DNA of 64,000 nt from Acetobacter conturbans (GTDB taxonomy: Bacteria > Pseudomonadota > Alphaproteobacteria > Acetobacterales > Acetobacteraceae), in contig NZ_WOSY01000002.1 of the NCBI RefSeq assembly GCF_011516755.1, positions 1 through 64,000 on the forward strand, in the 5' to 3' direction. Made by a program: the position numbers and the translations under genes. The notes below the pieces were generated by a model. The model ran no database searches. It worked only from the letters and a program-made list of their open reading frames with translations, and had not been told where the DNA came from. Positions 53,971-62,363 of this stretch are shown piece by piece; position 1 is the stretch's first letter; the number at the start of each line of letters is the position of its first letter.

Positions 53971-54157
53971 GTGCCGTTATTAGCGAGTCGGCAAAAGGGC
54001 GGCAATCGTAAGGACCGCGCAGGCATGCGGATGCGTATGTGCCTCCGGGCGGCAACAGGATTTTCGAATGTTTGACGAGCATCATGGAAATGTGAGGCTC
54101 ATTCGGCGTTTCTTCGCTGCGGAGCCAGGGACCGGCTTCTCTTCTGGAGGAAGAAAA

Positions 54158-54922
54158 ATGGCGCGAGTAGCAGGCAAGGTTGCAATCGTGAGCGGTGCGG
54201 CCAGTGGGATCGGAAAAGCGACGGCCATGTTACTGGCGCGCGAAGGGGCGTCGGTGGCCGTTGGCGATGTCAAGGAAGAGGACGGTCGGAAAACGGTCGC
54301 GGATATTGAAGCGGCAGGTGGCAAGGCGCTGTTCGTCAAGCTGGATGTGCGCATGGAAAATGACTGGAAAGCCGCCATCGATGCGACTCTGGCACAGTTC
54401 GGTCGTCTGGACATCGCGGTGAATAACGCGGGCATCGCTTATTCCGGCACGGTGGAAAGCACGAGCTACGCAGACTGGCAGCGTGTACAGGCGATCAATC
54501 TGGATGGGGTGTTTCTGGGTACGAAATACGCCATCGAAGCCATGCGTAAGCACGGCGATGGCGGCTCGGTCATCAACCTGTCTTCCATCGAAGGGCTGGT
54601 TGGGGACCCCACGCTCGCGGCCTATAACGCCAGCAAGGGCGGTGTACGCCTGTTCACGAAATCCGCTGCATTGCACTGCGCCAAGTCAGGCTACGGTATT
54701 CGCGTGAACTCGGTGCATCCGGGTTATATCTGGACACCGATGGTGGCCGGACTGACCAACGAGGAGTCTGCCGCCCGACAGAAGCTGGTCGATCTGCACC
54801 CGATCGGTCACCTCGGAGAACCAGACGATATTGCCTACGGCATTCTCTATCTGGCATCCGATGAGTCGAAGTTCGTGACCGGCAGCGAACTGGTCATTGA
54901 TGGAGGATATACGGCCCAGTAA
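54158..54922 (+). CDS. Short-chain dehydrogenase/reductase
   Basis: A 254-residue classical SDR. The cofactor motif SGAASGIGKATAML, NNAG (VNNAGIAYSG), catalytic Ser in INLSSIEG, and YNASK (Y and K) are all present, with the C-terminal FVTGSELVIDGGYTAQ. It is close to NAD(H)-dependent alcohol dehydrogenases of the Lactobacillus R-specific type and to 3-oxoacyl-ACP-reductase-like proteins; the substrate is undetermined. The acidic residue after the second strand (GDVKEEDG) favours NAD(H) over NADP(H). The start at 54158 is set by GGAGGAAG; the frame opens earlier at 54068. Confidence 0.9.
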   Translation: MARVAGKVAIVSGAASGIGKATAMLLAREGASVAVGDVKEEDGRKTVADIEAAGGKALFVKLDVRMENDWKAAIDATLAQFGRLDIAVNNAGIAYSGTVESTSYADWQRVQAINLDGVFLGTKYAIEAMRKHGDGGSVINLSSIEGLVGDPTLAAYNASKGGVRLFTKSAALHCAKSGYGIRVNSVHPGYIWTPMVAGLTNEESAARQKLVDLHPIGHLGEPDDIAYGILYLASDESKFVTGSELVIDGGYTAQ

Positions 54923-54930
54923 CGCTACCT

Positions 54931-55740
54931 TTAAGGGGCCACTTCCAGTGTCGTTACATTAAATCCGGCAAGCTGGTGCGGGCCGAAGGAGGTTGTGATC
55001 GCCACGTCCGCCGCATCACGGCCACGGGCGATCACGATCCGGCCAATGCGCGGTTCATTGTGACGAGCATCCTGCGTGTACCACTTGCCGTCCATCCAGA
55101 CCTCGAACCACGCCGAGAAATCCATGGGATCGGGGAGGGCCGGGACGCCGATATCGCCAAGATATCCCGTGCAGTAACGCGCCGGGATGTTCATGCAACG
55201 GCATAGCGTCACGGAAAGATGGGCGAAATCGCGGCAGACGCCGGTGGCCTCGTTCCACGCTTCATAAGCCGTGCGCGTGGAACGGGCATTGGCGTAACTG
55301 AAATGGATATGATTGTGGACATATTCCAGGATCGCCTCGACCCGGGCCCAGCCAGGGTAGATATGGCCGAACATCGACCAGGCGAATGCCGTCAGCAGGT
55401 CCGTTTCGCAGTAACGGCTGCCCATGAGAAACACGAGCATTTCGGCGGGAAGGTCCTGAACGGGCGTCTGGATGGTGTTGTAGCCCTGCAGTTCGTGAAG
55501 GCCCGTGTCGGAAACAGTGAAGTCCGCCCATGTCCGGAAGCGCCCGGCAGGAGCAAGCAGGCGGGTGCAGCGATTACCAAACCCGTCAAGATAGCGCTCG
55601 ACGGCGACTGGAGGCTCGAACTGGGGCTGTTGTGGCGTCAGGAGGTCGACTTCCCGCTCGGGGCGGATATCAAGCATGAGAACCAGAGGCGTCGGGGCTG
55701 GAAAATCTATGGAAATGTCATAGCCGGCTCGGATTTCCAT
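54931..55740 (-). CDS. Transglutaminase-like cysteine peptidase-fold protein
   Basis: A 269-residue transglutaminase-superfamily protein: an N-terminal beta-rich domain (1-110) and the core with C in TGVCRDFAHLSVTLCR, H in DFSAWFEVWMDGKWYTQDAR (the His is replaced around here by a Trp-Phe-Glu context, and D is present in QDARH) and D. Bacterial homologues of this length occur widely, often near a proteasome-type or alpha-E operon, which is absent here. The start at 55740 is chosen because AAAGG stands close upstream and the frame above it, open to 55962, is unlike the family. The missing canonical His should be checked. It is convergent with the SDR gene. Confidence 0.8.
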   Translation of the reverse strand: MEIRAGYDISIDFPAPTPLVLMLDIRPEREVDLLTPQQPQFEPPVAVERYLDGFGNRCTRLLAPAGRFRTWADFTVSDTGLHELQGYNTIQTPVQDLPAEMLVFLMGSRYCETDLLTAFAWSMFGHIYPGWARVEAILEYVHNHIHFSYANARSTRTAYEAWNEATGVCRDFAHLSVTLCRCMNIPARYCTGYLGDIGVPALPDPMDFSAWFEVWMDGKWYTQDARHNEPRIGRIVIARGRDAADVAITTSFGPHQLAGFNVTTLEVAP

Positions 55741-55932
55741 GAATTGACCTTTCTGTAATGAACCCGCGCACCGATGGCATCTGAGATGCCTGCGGCAAGG
55801 CTGCTTATGGCAGCTTAGTCTGTAACGGACCGTCGGCGCTACGGTTCCGTAACGAAAAACACGTGTGCTCTTGAAGAAAATCGTCGTCTGTGTGACTCCA
55901 ATCCGGAAATCGTCGCCATATGGGAAAAGCCG

Positions 55933-56763
55933 ATGCCAGATTCCGCATGTCCCGAGACGCACATATCTCTGCTACGAGAAAGCGATCCTCCACCCGTGCG
56001 CATTCATGGTGGACGCGATGCGTTCTCACCACTGCTGCTGGTGAGCGATCACGCCGGACAGGTCATTCCGTCCGCTCTCGGTGATCTCGGTGTGCCGTCG
56101 GCGGAACGGGCGCGTCATATCGGATGGGATATCGGTATCGATGGTGTGGGGAGGCGACTGGCTGACCTGACGGGGGCGTTGCTGATCGAGCAGGTCTATT
56201 CGCGCCTCGTGATCGACTGCAACCGCGCTCCCGGCCATCCCACGGCAATCGTCAGCGCCAGTGACGGCACTCCGGTTCCGGCCAATGTCGATATCTCTCC
56301 CGAACAGGCCGCGGCCCGCACCCGAGCGATCTTCGAGCCCTATCACGCGCGGATCGGCGAAGAGCTTGATCGCCGCGAAGATGCGGGGCTGGAGACATTT
56401 CTGGTCGCCCTGCACAGCTTCACACCGGAAATGGACGGTCTCAAACGCCCTTGGCAGTGCGGCATTCTCCACAATCATGACCCGCGTTTCGGTCGTGTGG
56501 TGCTGCATCTTCTGCGTGAGGAAGGACTGACGGCGGGTGACAACGAGCCGTATGAACTGACGGACACCAGTGATTACACCATTCCCGTGCACGGAGAGCG
56601 GCGCAAGGTGCCGCACATGGAGATCGAGATCCGACAGGATCTGATCGCAGGGGAAGCAGGGCAGGTGGAGTGGGCCGAGCGGCTGGCGCGGCTGCTGCCC
56701 GAGGCAGTCCGGCGTTACCGCGCGCAGTTTGGGCGTCACCCTGACCGGGAGGCGCAGTCATGA
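55933..56763 (+). CDS. N-formylglutamate amidohydrolase family protein
   Basis: A 276-residue protein of the N-formylglutamate amidohydrolase (HutG2-like) family: LLLVSDHAGQVIPSALGDLG carries the metal-site His, followed by RLVIDCNRAPG and LVALHSFTPEMDGLKRPW, with a late RKVPHMEIEIRQD. The family cleaves N-formylglutamate in histidine breakdown, but no hut genes are nearby, so another N-acyl substrate is possible. The ATG follows GGGAAAAG. Its stop overlaps the aroE start (ATGA), so it heads a four-gene run. Confidence 0.86.
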   Translation: MPDSACPETHISLLRESDPPPVRIHGGRDAFSPLLLVSDHAGQVIPSALGDLGVPSAERARHIGWDIGIDGVGRRLADLTGALLIEQVYSRLVIDCNRAPGHPTAIVSASDGTPVPANVDISPEQAAARTRAIFEPYHARIGEELDRREDAGLETFLVALHSFTPEMDGLKRPWQCGILHNHDPRFGRVVLHLLREEGLTAGDNEPYELTDTSDYTIPVHGERRKVPHMEIEIRQDLIAGEAGQVEWAERLARLLPEAVRRYRAQFGRHPDREAQS

Positions 56764-57662
56764 GCGCGCCGCGCATTACCGGTCACGCGAAACTGGCAGG
56801 GGTCATCGGTCACCCGGTGGAGCATTCCCTGTCCCCGGTTCTGCATAATTACTGGCTCGCCCGTCATGGGATCGATGGAGCCTATGTTCCGCTGCCGGTG
56901 GTCCCCGGTTCCTTCACGACTGCTGTTCGCGGGTTGCAGGCATCCGGTTTCCGGGGAGCGAACGTGACGATTCCCCACAAGGAAGCCGCGTTCGCCCTTG
57001 CGGATGAGGTGGAGACGCAGGCCCGTATCGCAGGTTCGGTGAATACGCTGGTGTTTCGTGACGATGGCACGATCCACGGTTCGTCGACGGATGGCTTTGG
57101 CTATCTCGCCAGCCTTGAGGCGGAAAGTGTTTCTCTGGAAAGCCTCTCCGTGCGGGGGCCGGCGTTGCTGCTTGGCGCGGGCGGCGCAGCACGCTCCATT
57201 GCGACCAGCCTGATGGAAAAGGGCATGTCCGTGATCTTCGCGAACCGGACTAACGAGCGGGCAACGACACTGGCGAACGAGCTTGCCCAGACATGGTGTG
57301 CCCATATGCAAAGCCCGGCTCCCGCGCTGTCCACATTGGACTGGGATGCGTGGGAAAGCAGCCTCGGCAGCATGTCGTTGCTGGTGAATACGACCTCACT
57401 CGGAATGCAGGGTGGTCCCGCTCCGGAGTGGACCCCGGATCTTAGCCATGCTGCCGAAACTCTTGTCGTCTCGGATATCGTCTATGTCCCACGGGAGACG
57501 CAATTGCTGCGCTGTGCCGCTGCTCGTGGACTGAAAGCGGTGGGCGGACTCGGGATGCTGCTGCATCAGGCGCGACCGGGTTTTCAGGCGTGGTTTGGTG
57601 CTGAAACCGAAGTGGATGATGCCACGGTCGCGCACATTCTGGCGGTTCTGAAGAACCGCTGA
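56760..57662 (+). CDS. aroE: Shikimate dehydrogenase
   Basis: A 300-residue enzyme that reduces 3-dehydroshikimate to shikimate with NADPH, in aromatic amino acid synthesis. The substrate-site GVIGHPVEHSLSP, the catalytic Lys in NVTIPHKEA, the nucleotide-binding LLGAGGAARSI and NRTNERA (favouring NADP) are visible. Length is slightly above the E. coli form. It overlaps the upstream gene by 4 bases and precedes coaE by 8. Confidence 0.94.
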   Translation: MSAPRITGHAKLAGVIGHPVEHSLSPVLHNYWLARHGIDGAYVPLPVVPGSFTTAVRGLQASGFRGANVTIPHKEAAFALADEVETQARIAGSVNTLVFRDDGTIHGSSTDGFGYLASLEAESVSLESLSVRGPALLLGAGGAARSIATSLMEKGMSVIFANRTNERATTLANELAQTWCAHMQSPAPALSTLDWDAWESSLGSMSLLVNTTSLGMQGGPAPEWTPDLSHAAETLVVSDIVYVPRETQLLRCAAARGLKAVGGLGMLLHQARPGFQAWFGAETEVDDATVAHILAVLKNR

Positions 57663-57670
57663 ACCGTCCC

Positions 57671-58273
57671 ATGAAGATCCTCGGACTGACGGGTGGCATG
57701 GGTATGGGCAAGACAACAGTGGCCGCCATGCTGCGACGTGCCGGATTTCCCGTTTTCGATTCAGACGCCACGGTCCACCGTCTTCAGGGCCCGAACGGCA
57801 AGGCCGTGGCAGCCATGGGCCGGCTGGTGCCTGCTGCTTTGATGACAGACTGTGAAGGACGCGAGACGCTGGACAGACAGGCGCTGCGCAAGGCGGTCAT
57901 GGCCGACTCAAAATTAATCCATGACTTTGAGAAAATAATTCATCCGCTTGTTTTTGAAGCAAGAAATGAGTTTCTAAAGCACTATCGTCGCAAAGGTTCG
58001 GCCTGGGTGGTGCTGGATGTACCTCTGCTTTTCGAAACAGGTGGTCATCGAAAATGCGACAAGGTGGCCGTGGTTTCAGCGCCACGACGCACGCAGGCGA
58101 AGCGGATCGCCCGGCGTCGCGGCATGACGATCCCGGAAGCGGAACGCATGATCGCCCGCCAGATGCCGGACCGGGAAAAACGATGCCGGGCTGACGTGGT
58201 CATTCACACCGGCCTGTCGAAAGCTGATACACGGCGGCAGGTCAGAACACTCATCAGGGAAATGCGGGGATGA
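57671..58273 (+). CDS. coaE: Dephospho-CoA kinase
   Basis: A 200-residue P-loop kinase that adds the 3' phosphate to dephospho-CoA, the last step to coenzyme A. The P-loop is GLTGGMGMGKTTVAAML, followed by DSDATVHRLQ, the LID/CoA-binding region and LDVPLLFETG. Its stop overlaps the start of dnaQ (ATGA). The aroE-coaE-dnaQ order is a long-standing alphaproteobacterial arrangement. Confidence 0.94.
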   Translation: MKILGLTGGMGMGKTTVAAMLRRAGFPVFDSDATVHRLQGPNGKAVAAMGRLVPAALMTDCEGRETLDRQALRKAVMADSKLIHDFEKIIHPLVFEARNEFLKHYRRKGSAWVVLDVPLLFETGGHRKCDKVAVVSAPRRTQAKRIARRRGMTIPEAERMIARQMPDREKRCRADVVIHTGLSKADTRRQVRTLIREMRG

Positions 58274-58965
58274 AACGCTCGGTTCTGTTCGATACGGAAA
58301 CCACGGGTCTCGAGCCCACGAAAGGGGACCGCGTGATTGAGATCGCGGCGCTGGAACTCATCGGCGATCTTCCGACGGGCAAAACATTTCATGTCCTGAT
58401 CGACCCTGAACGCGATATTCCCGAGGAAGCCTCGCGGGTTCATGGCCTGACGCGGGCCGATCTTGAGGGAAAGCCACTATTTGGTGAAGTGGCTCAGGAT
58501 TTTATCGATTTTATCGGCGATGACGATCTCATTGCCCACAACGCCACCTTCGATTTTGGCTTCATCAACGCCGAACTGGATCGGATCGGCAAACAACCCC
58601 TCGATCCTGCCCGCAAGGTCGATACGCTCGAACTGGCGCGTGAACGCTTTCCCGGCATGCCGAACAGCCTTGATGCGCTGTGTCGCCGCTACGGGATCGA
58701 TCTGTCCGCCCGAACGACCCACAACGCTCTGCTCGACTGCAAGCTGCTGTCTGAAGTCTATGTTGAACTTATGGGTGGCCGTCAGCATGGGCTGGGACTG
58801 GGAGAGGAAGATGGGGGCGATACCCCCGTGGCCCATTACGCAGGCCCTGCCACCCGCACGCCGGTTCTCATCACCCCTGACGCAGAGGCTCTTGCCGCTC
58901 ACGCCGCATTCGTTGGAAAGTTCGCCGAGGCGGTGTGGAACATGGATACGAAAGCAGGCTCCTGA
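58270..58965 (+). CDS. dnaQ: DNA polymerase III epsilon subunit (3'-5' proofreading exonuclease)
   Basis: A 231-residue DEDDh exonuclease. Exo I is VLFDTETTGLEP, Exo II HNATFDFGFINAEL and Exo III HNALLDCKLLSEVY. It proofreads for the replicative polymerase. A 50-residue tail beyond Exo III is present where clamp- and polymerase-binding sequences usually lie. The stop is 9 bases from the convergent sensor kinase gene, so transcripts overlap or share a termination region. Confidence 0.94.
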   Translation: MKRSVLFDTETTGLEPTKGDRVIEIAALELIGDLPTGKTFHVLIDPERDIPEEASRVHGLTRADLEGKPLFGEVAQDFIDFIGDDDLIAHNATFDFGFINAELDRIGKQPLDPARKVDTLELARERFPGMPNSLDALCRRYGIDLSARTTHNALLDCKLLSEVYVELMGGRQHGLGLGEEDGGDTPVAHYAGPATRTPVLITPDAEALAAHAAFVGKFAEAVWNMDTKAGS

Positions 58966-58974
58966 ACCCGCGTT

Positions 58975-60615
58975 TCAGGCCCGGACCGCCAGAAGGGTGA
59001 CAATCGCCCGCAACCCGTGTGGAACGCGGTTCTGCAGGATGACATCGCCTCCCTGTCCCCGGATGATGGTGCGGGTGATGGCAAGCCCCAGCCCGGTGCC
59101 CCCCGTTTCGCGATTGCGGCTTTCTTCGCCCCGGACAAAAGCTTCGAACATCCGCTCCTGATCTTCTTCCGGAATCCCGGCCCCTTCATCCTCTATGGTC
59201 ACCGTCAGATGCTTGTTGGCGGTGGGATGAATGCTGACCAGCGCGTTGCCTCCGTAGGTAAGCGCATTGATGATCAGGTTGGTAAAAGCGCGTTTCAGAG
59301 CAATGGGGCGCCCGTAGACGACTACGGCTTTCGGATAATCCAGCAGAACGATGTTGTCCGCGTCTTCAGGACGACTTTCACTGACATCATCCACCACTGT
59401 CTGAAGCAACGCCTTCAGATCCAGCCAGGTCATCTTTTCATTAGGTGAACTGTCTTTTCCGAATTCAAGCGTTGCTTCAACGATCGCCGTCAACTCATTG
59501 AGATCGGCAAGGAATTTTTCCCGCATCTCGTCGTCTTCGATAAATTCGGCGCGCAACTTCATTCGGGTGATCGGCGTGCGGAGATCATGGCCGATAGCGG
59601 ACAGAATGCGCGTCCGTTCGAAAATGAAGCGTCGGATACGTTGTGCCATTGCGTTGAAAGCGGCAGCCGCCTGAGCCACTTCAAGAGGACCCTCTTCGGA
59701 CAATGGAGGAGATGCTGCCTCAGGTGCGAAGGCGGCCGCTGCTGCCGAGAGGGTACGGACCGGAATCAGGAGCCGTCTGACACCCCATACGATCAGCAGA
59801 CCCGCTCCCGCCGTCATCAATCCAAGGGCCAGAGGAAAGGTGGGGGAGTCGAAAGGATTGGGGGAAGGTAGCTTGTATCGGACGACAAGCCAGCGCGTGT
59901 CATCGGGAATCTGGAACGCAATGCCACGCGCCCGGCGACGCCGTGTGGGCAGCATGGCAACATTCTGGGGTGGGGCTGGGAAGAGGAAGCTGTGAAAGGG
60001 TCGGGGGCCATTTGGAGGCGGCAGGCAAAAGCCACCCGGAGACATTCTCCCATCCGCAAATCCTGGAGGGCCGGGTCCGGCACCTGGACCCGGCAAGGGC
60101 CAAAGAGGCAAACTGTCATGCCCGCCCATTACCGGCGAATCTTCATCCGGGTGAAAAGGTGGGCTATCTGGATGCGCCGGTGGCCCGGAGGGAAAGCTGA
60201 AGGGGCCATCGTGCATCCTGCTCATCGGACCGCCGCCCGGTATGGGCCTTTCATCTTTGTCCTGTGATGCAAACAGGAGCTTTTGAAAAGCTTTCCAGGA
60301 AAGTCTGGTGTTCATGTCATCGTCAGGCCCGGGAGCCAGCCGTACGATGACATTGTCGGGCAGATCAAGCCGTTCCGCCTCGTCCGCCCGTTCATCCCGC
60401 TGCTCCTCAGCGACGGTCCGGTAGATCATCATCGCCCGGACCAACCCCCGATGCTCGGAGAGACGGTCATCGAACACGATGCGATCGTGAGTTTCAATCG
60501 TGAGGCCCGTGACCTCGAGCACCACGAAACCCACGATCAGCAGGAGGCTCATGCGTGCTGCTAGCGATCTTGGCAGAAAGCGGGTTTTCCACTGGAACAT
60601 ACAGGCAGTTTTCAC
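58975..60615 (-). CDS. EnvZ-like sensor histidine kinase with Pro/His-rich periplasmic loop
   Basis: A 546-residue kinase: a membrane segment at about 22-40, a periplasmic region (41-255), a second membrane segment (about 258-280), a HAMP-like stretch (about 281-333), the HisKA box with H343 (AIGHDLRTPITRMKL), and the ATPase part with NLIINALTYGG, DEGAGIPEEDQERMF and GGTGLGLAI. The periplasmic loop is enlarged by a stretch (about 124-216) with many Pro, Gly and His and few charges. It is 31 bases after the OmpR-type regulator on the same strand, so the two form a pair. The signal sensed is unknown. Confidence 0.9.
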   Translation of the reverse strand: MKTACMFQWKTRFLPRSLAARMSLLLIVGFVVLEVTGLTIETHDRIVFDDRLSEHRGLVRAMMIYRTVAEEQRDERADEAERLDLPDNVIVRLAPGPDDDMNTRLSWKAFQKLLFASQDKDERPIPGGGPMSRMHDGPFSFPSGPPAHPDSPPFHPDEDSPVMGGHDSLPLWPLPGPGAGPGPPGFADGRMSPGGFCLPPPNGPRPFHSFLFPAPPQNVAMLPTRRRRARGIAFQIPDDTRWLVVRYKLPSPNPFDSPTFPLALGLMTAGAGLLIVWGVRRLLIPVRTLSAAAAAFAPEAASPPLSEEGPLEVAQAAAAFNAMAQRIRRFIFERTRILSAIGHDLRTPITRMKLRAEFIEDDEMREKFLADLNELTAIVEATLEFGKDSSPNEKMTWLDLKALLQTVVDDVSESRPEDADNIVLLDYPKAVVVYGRPIALKRAFTNLIINALTYGGNALVSIHPTANKHLTVTIEDEGAGIPEEDQERMFEAFVRGEESRNRETGGTGLGLAITRTIIRGQGGDVILQNRVPHGLRAIVTLLAVRA

Positions 60616-60646
60616 CCCGGACAGGAAAAGGCAGGCACGCGTGGGG

Positions 60647-61363
60647 TCAGCGGCGTTCTACGTCAGAAGCCAGAACATAGCCGCCGCCGCGTACTGTCTT
60701 GATGAGCTGGGCGTTACGGCCATCATCTTCCAGTTTCCGCCGCAGCCGACTGACGGCGACGTCGATTGCCCGGTCGAAAGGTCCGGCCTGTCGTCCGCGA
60801 AGGAGGTCCAGCAGCATGTCACGGGTCAGAACCCGGTTGGGCCGTTCCAGCAGGGCCAGCATGAGATCGTATTCGCCCCCGGTTAGGGGCACTTCGGTTC
60901 CATCGGGATTCAGCAGGCGGCGGCGCGCAAGTTCGAGGGTCCAGCCCGAAAAAAGAAGTTCCTTGGCCTCAGCGCTGCCCGGTTCCGTGCTTTCGCTCAC
61001 ACGACGCATAACGGCCCGGATACGGGCGAGAAGCTCGCGCGGGTTGAAGGGCTTGGTGACGTAATCATCGGCACCGAGTTCCAGACCGATAATCCGGTCG
61101 GTTTCCTCGCTCATGGCCGTGAGCATGATGATGGGCACGTTGGCCTGCCCTCTCAGCCAGCGGGCGAGATCAAGGCCCGATTCGCCGGGCAGCATCAGGT
61201 CGAGGACGACCAGATGATAATGCCCCTGTCCCCAGACACGGCGTGCTTCCCGACCGTCTCTGACGCTCGTGACGCGAATCTGGTTACGTTCAAGGAATTT
61301 AGACAAAAGATCGCGAATCTCGCGGTCGTCATCGATAATCAGGATATGCGGTGTCTGCTCCAT
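60647..61363 (-). CDS. OmpR-family response regulator
   Basis: A 238-residue regulator: an N-terminal receiver (ILIIDDDREIRDLL acidic pair, phospho-Asp in LVVLDLMLPGESG, conserved Lys in DYVTKPFNPRELLARI) and a C-terminal winged helix (LTGGEYDLMLALLERPNRV, FDRAIDVAVSRLRRKLEDDG). The start at 61363 (MEQTPH) is the receiver's natural beginning; the frame is open to 61444 with no better site. It is first in the pair with the EnvZ-like kinase and divergent from the PRC-barrel gene. Confidence 0.93.
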   Translation of the reverse strand: MEQTPHILIIDDDREIRDLLSKFLERNQIRVTSVRDGREARRVWGQGHYHLVVLDLMLPGESGLDLARWLRGQANVPIIMLTAMSEETDRIIGLELGADDYVTKPFNPRELLARIRAVMRRVSESTEPGSAEAKELLFSGWTLELARRRLLNPDGTEVPLTGGEYDLMLALLERPNRVLTRDMLLDLLRGRQAGPFDRAIDVAVSRLRRKLEDDGRNAQLIKTVRGGGYVLASDVERR

Positions 61364-61535
61364 GGCTGTTACATATAAAACAAGCTGAGGGCGCTGTGCA
61401 GACGGTGTTTCATTCCGTTGCACTTCGGGATACGGCGAAGACATAGACGTGAATTGACCGTTACATTCGTGACCCCGATCATGGGGTGCGCTGGCGGGAC
61501 TGATCCGGTGAACGGCAGCATCAGCAGGAGCGTGA

Positions 61536-62288
61536 ATGACGGTGAGGCACGCCCGATATTCAGGTCACCAACCAGTCAGTCCCTGTGCAGGCACCTGTAT
61601 CCTCGTCCTGTGCATCGGGATGCTCCTGCCGTTCATGGCTTTCGCCCAGAAAGCCTCCCCACCCGCCGATCTACTGCCGGATGCGTCGTCCGCAGGTAAT
61701 GCTGAGAGTGTGCGGAAGGCGGTCTCCCCGCTTTCTCCGGCGCCTTCCACAGCGGTTCCACTCGCGCCGGATCAGCCGTCTACGCTCACAGGTTCTCCGA
61801 GCGCGGACATGCCGACGGGAGATAATCCCGAAATGAAGATACCCACCCAACCGACGGATGACGCCACGCGCAGAACGGCCGATGGAGCGCAGGCCGCCAC
61901 CTTCACGCAAGCGCGCCTCAGCAGCCTTATCGATCGCGATGTGTCAGCGGTGGCAGGCGGCAATCTGGGGCATATCGTGGATGTGCTGATCGGCGCCAAT
62001 GGTGAGATACGGGCCGTCGTTATCGATATCGGAGGATTTCTTGGCGTCGGGAATCGTCGGGTGGCCGTCGCCTCTTCTCTTCTGCGGGTCAATCTTGCGG
62101 CTCCTCAGTCACCGGTGATCGCCCTTGTTCCGGCAAACGCGGTGCGATCCGCGCCTGCCTATAATCCGGAAAACTCCGATGTTTCCGTCCTGACCGGTCC
62201 GTTTACGCCCGTCGCGCCAGAGCATCCTGTGCCTGCCAGCGATCATGGTGCGGCCTCGCCACCGCCTGCTCCCAGCCCGGGACAGTGA
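61536..62288 (+). CDS. Secreted PRC-barrel-domain protein
   Basis: A 250-residue protein: an N-terminal hydrophobic signal (about 20-37, ending FMAFAQ), a Pro/Ser/Ala/Thr-rich linker (about 38-120) and a PRC-barrel domain (about 122-205; LSSLIDRDVSAVAGGNLGHIVDVLIGANGEIRAVVIDIGG is split by the barrel strands), then another Pro-rich tail. PRC barrels occur in photosynthetic H subunits, RimM and many envelope stress proteins. The ATG follows AGGAG. It faces the OmpR/EnvZ pair across an 170-base gap, so it may be a target of that pair. Role unknown. Confidence 0.8.
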   Translation: MTVRHARYSGHQPVSPCAGTCILVLCIGMLLPFMAFAQKASPPADLLPDASSAGNAESVRKAVSPLSPAPSTAVPLAPDQPSTLTGSPSADMPTGDNPEMKIPTQPTDDATRRTADGAQAATFTQARLSSLIDRDVSAVAGGNLGHIVDVLIGANGEIRAVVIDIGGFLGVGNRRVAVASSLLRVNLAAPQSPVIALVPANAVRSAPAYNPENSDVSVLTGPFTPVAPEHPVPASDHGAASPPPAPSPGQ

Positions 62289-62363
62289 AGACGTGCTTGT
62301 CTCTCAGGCACGATCAAACCGGGAGAGAGCGATAGAGCGGAAGAGGATGGCGGACGGGCTGTC

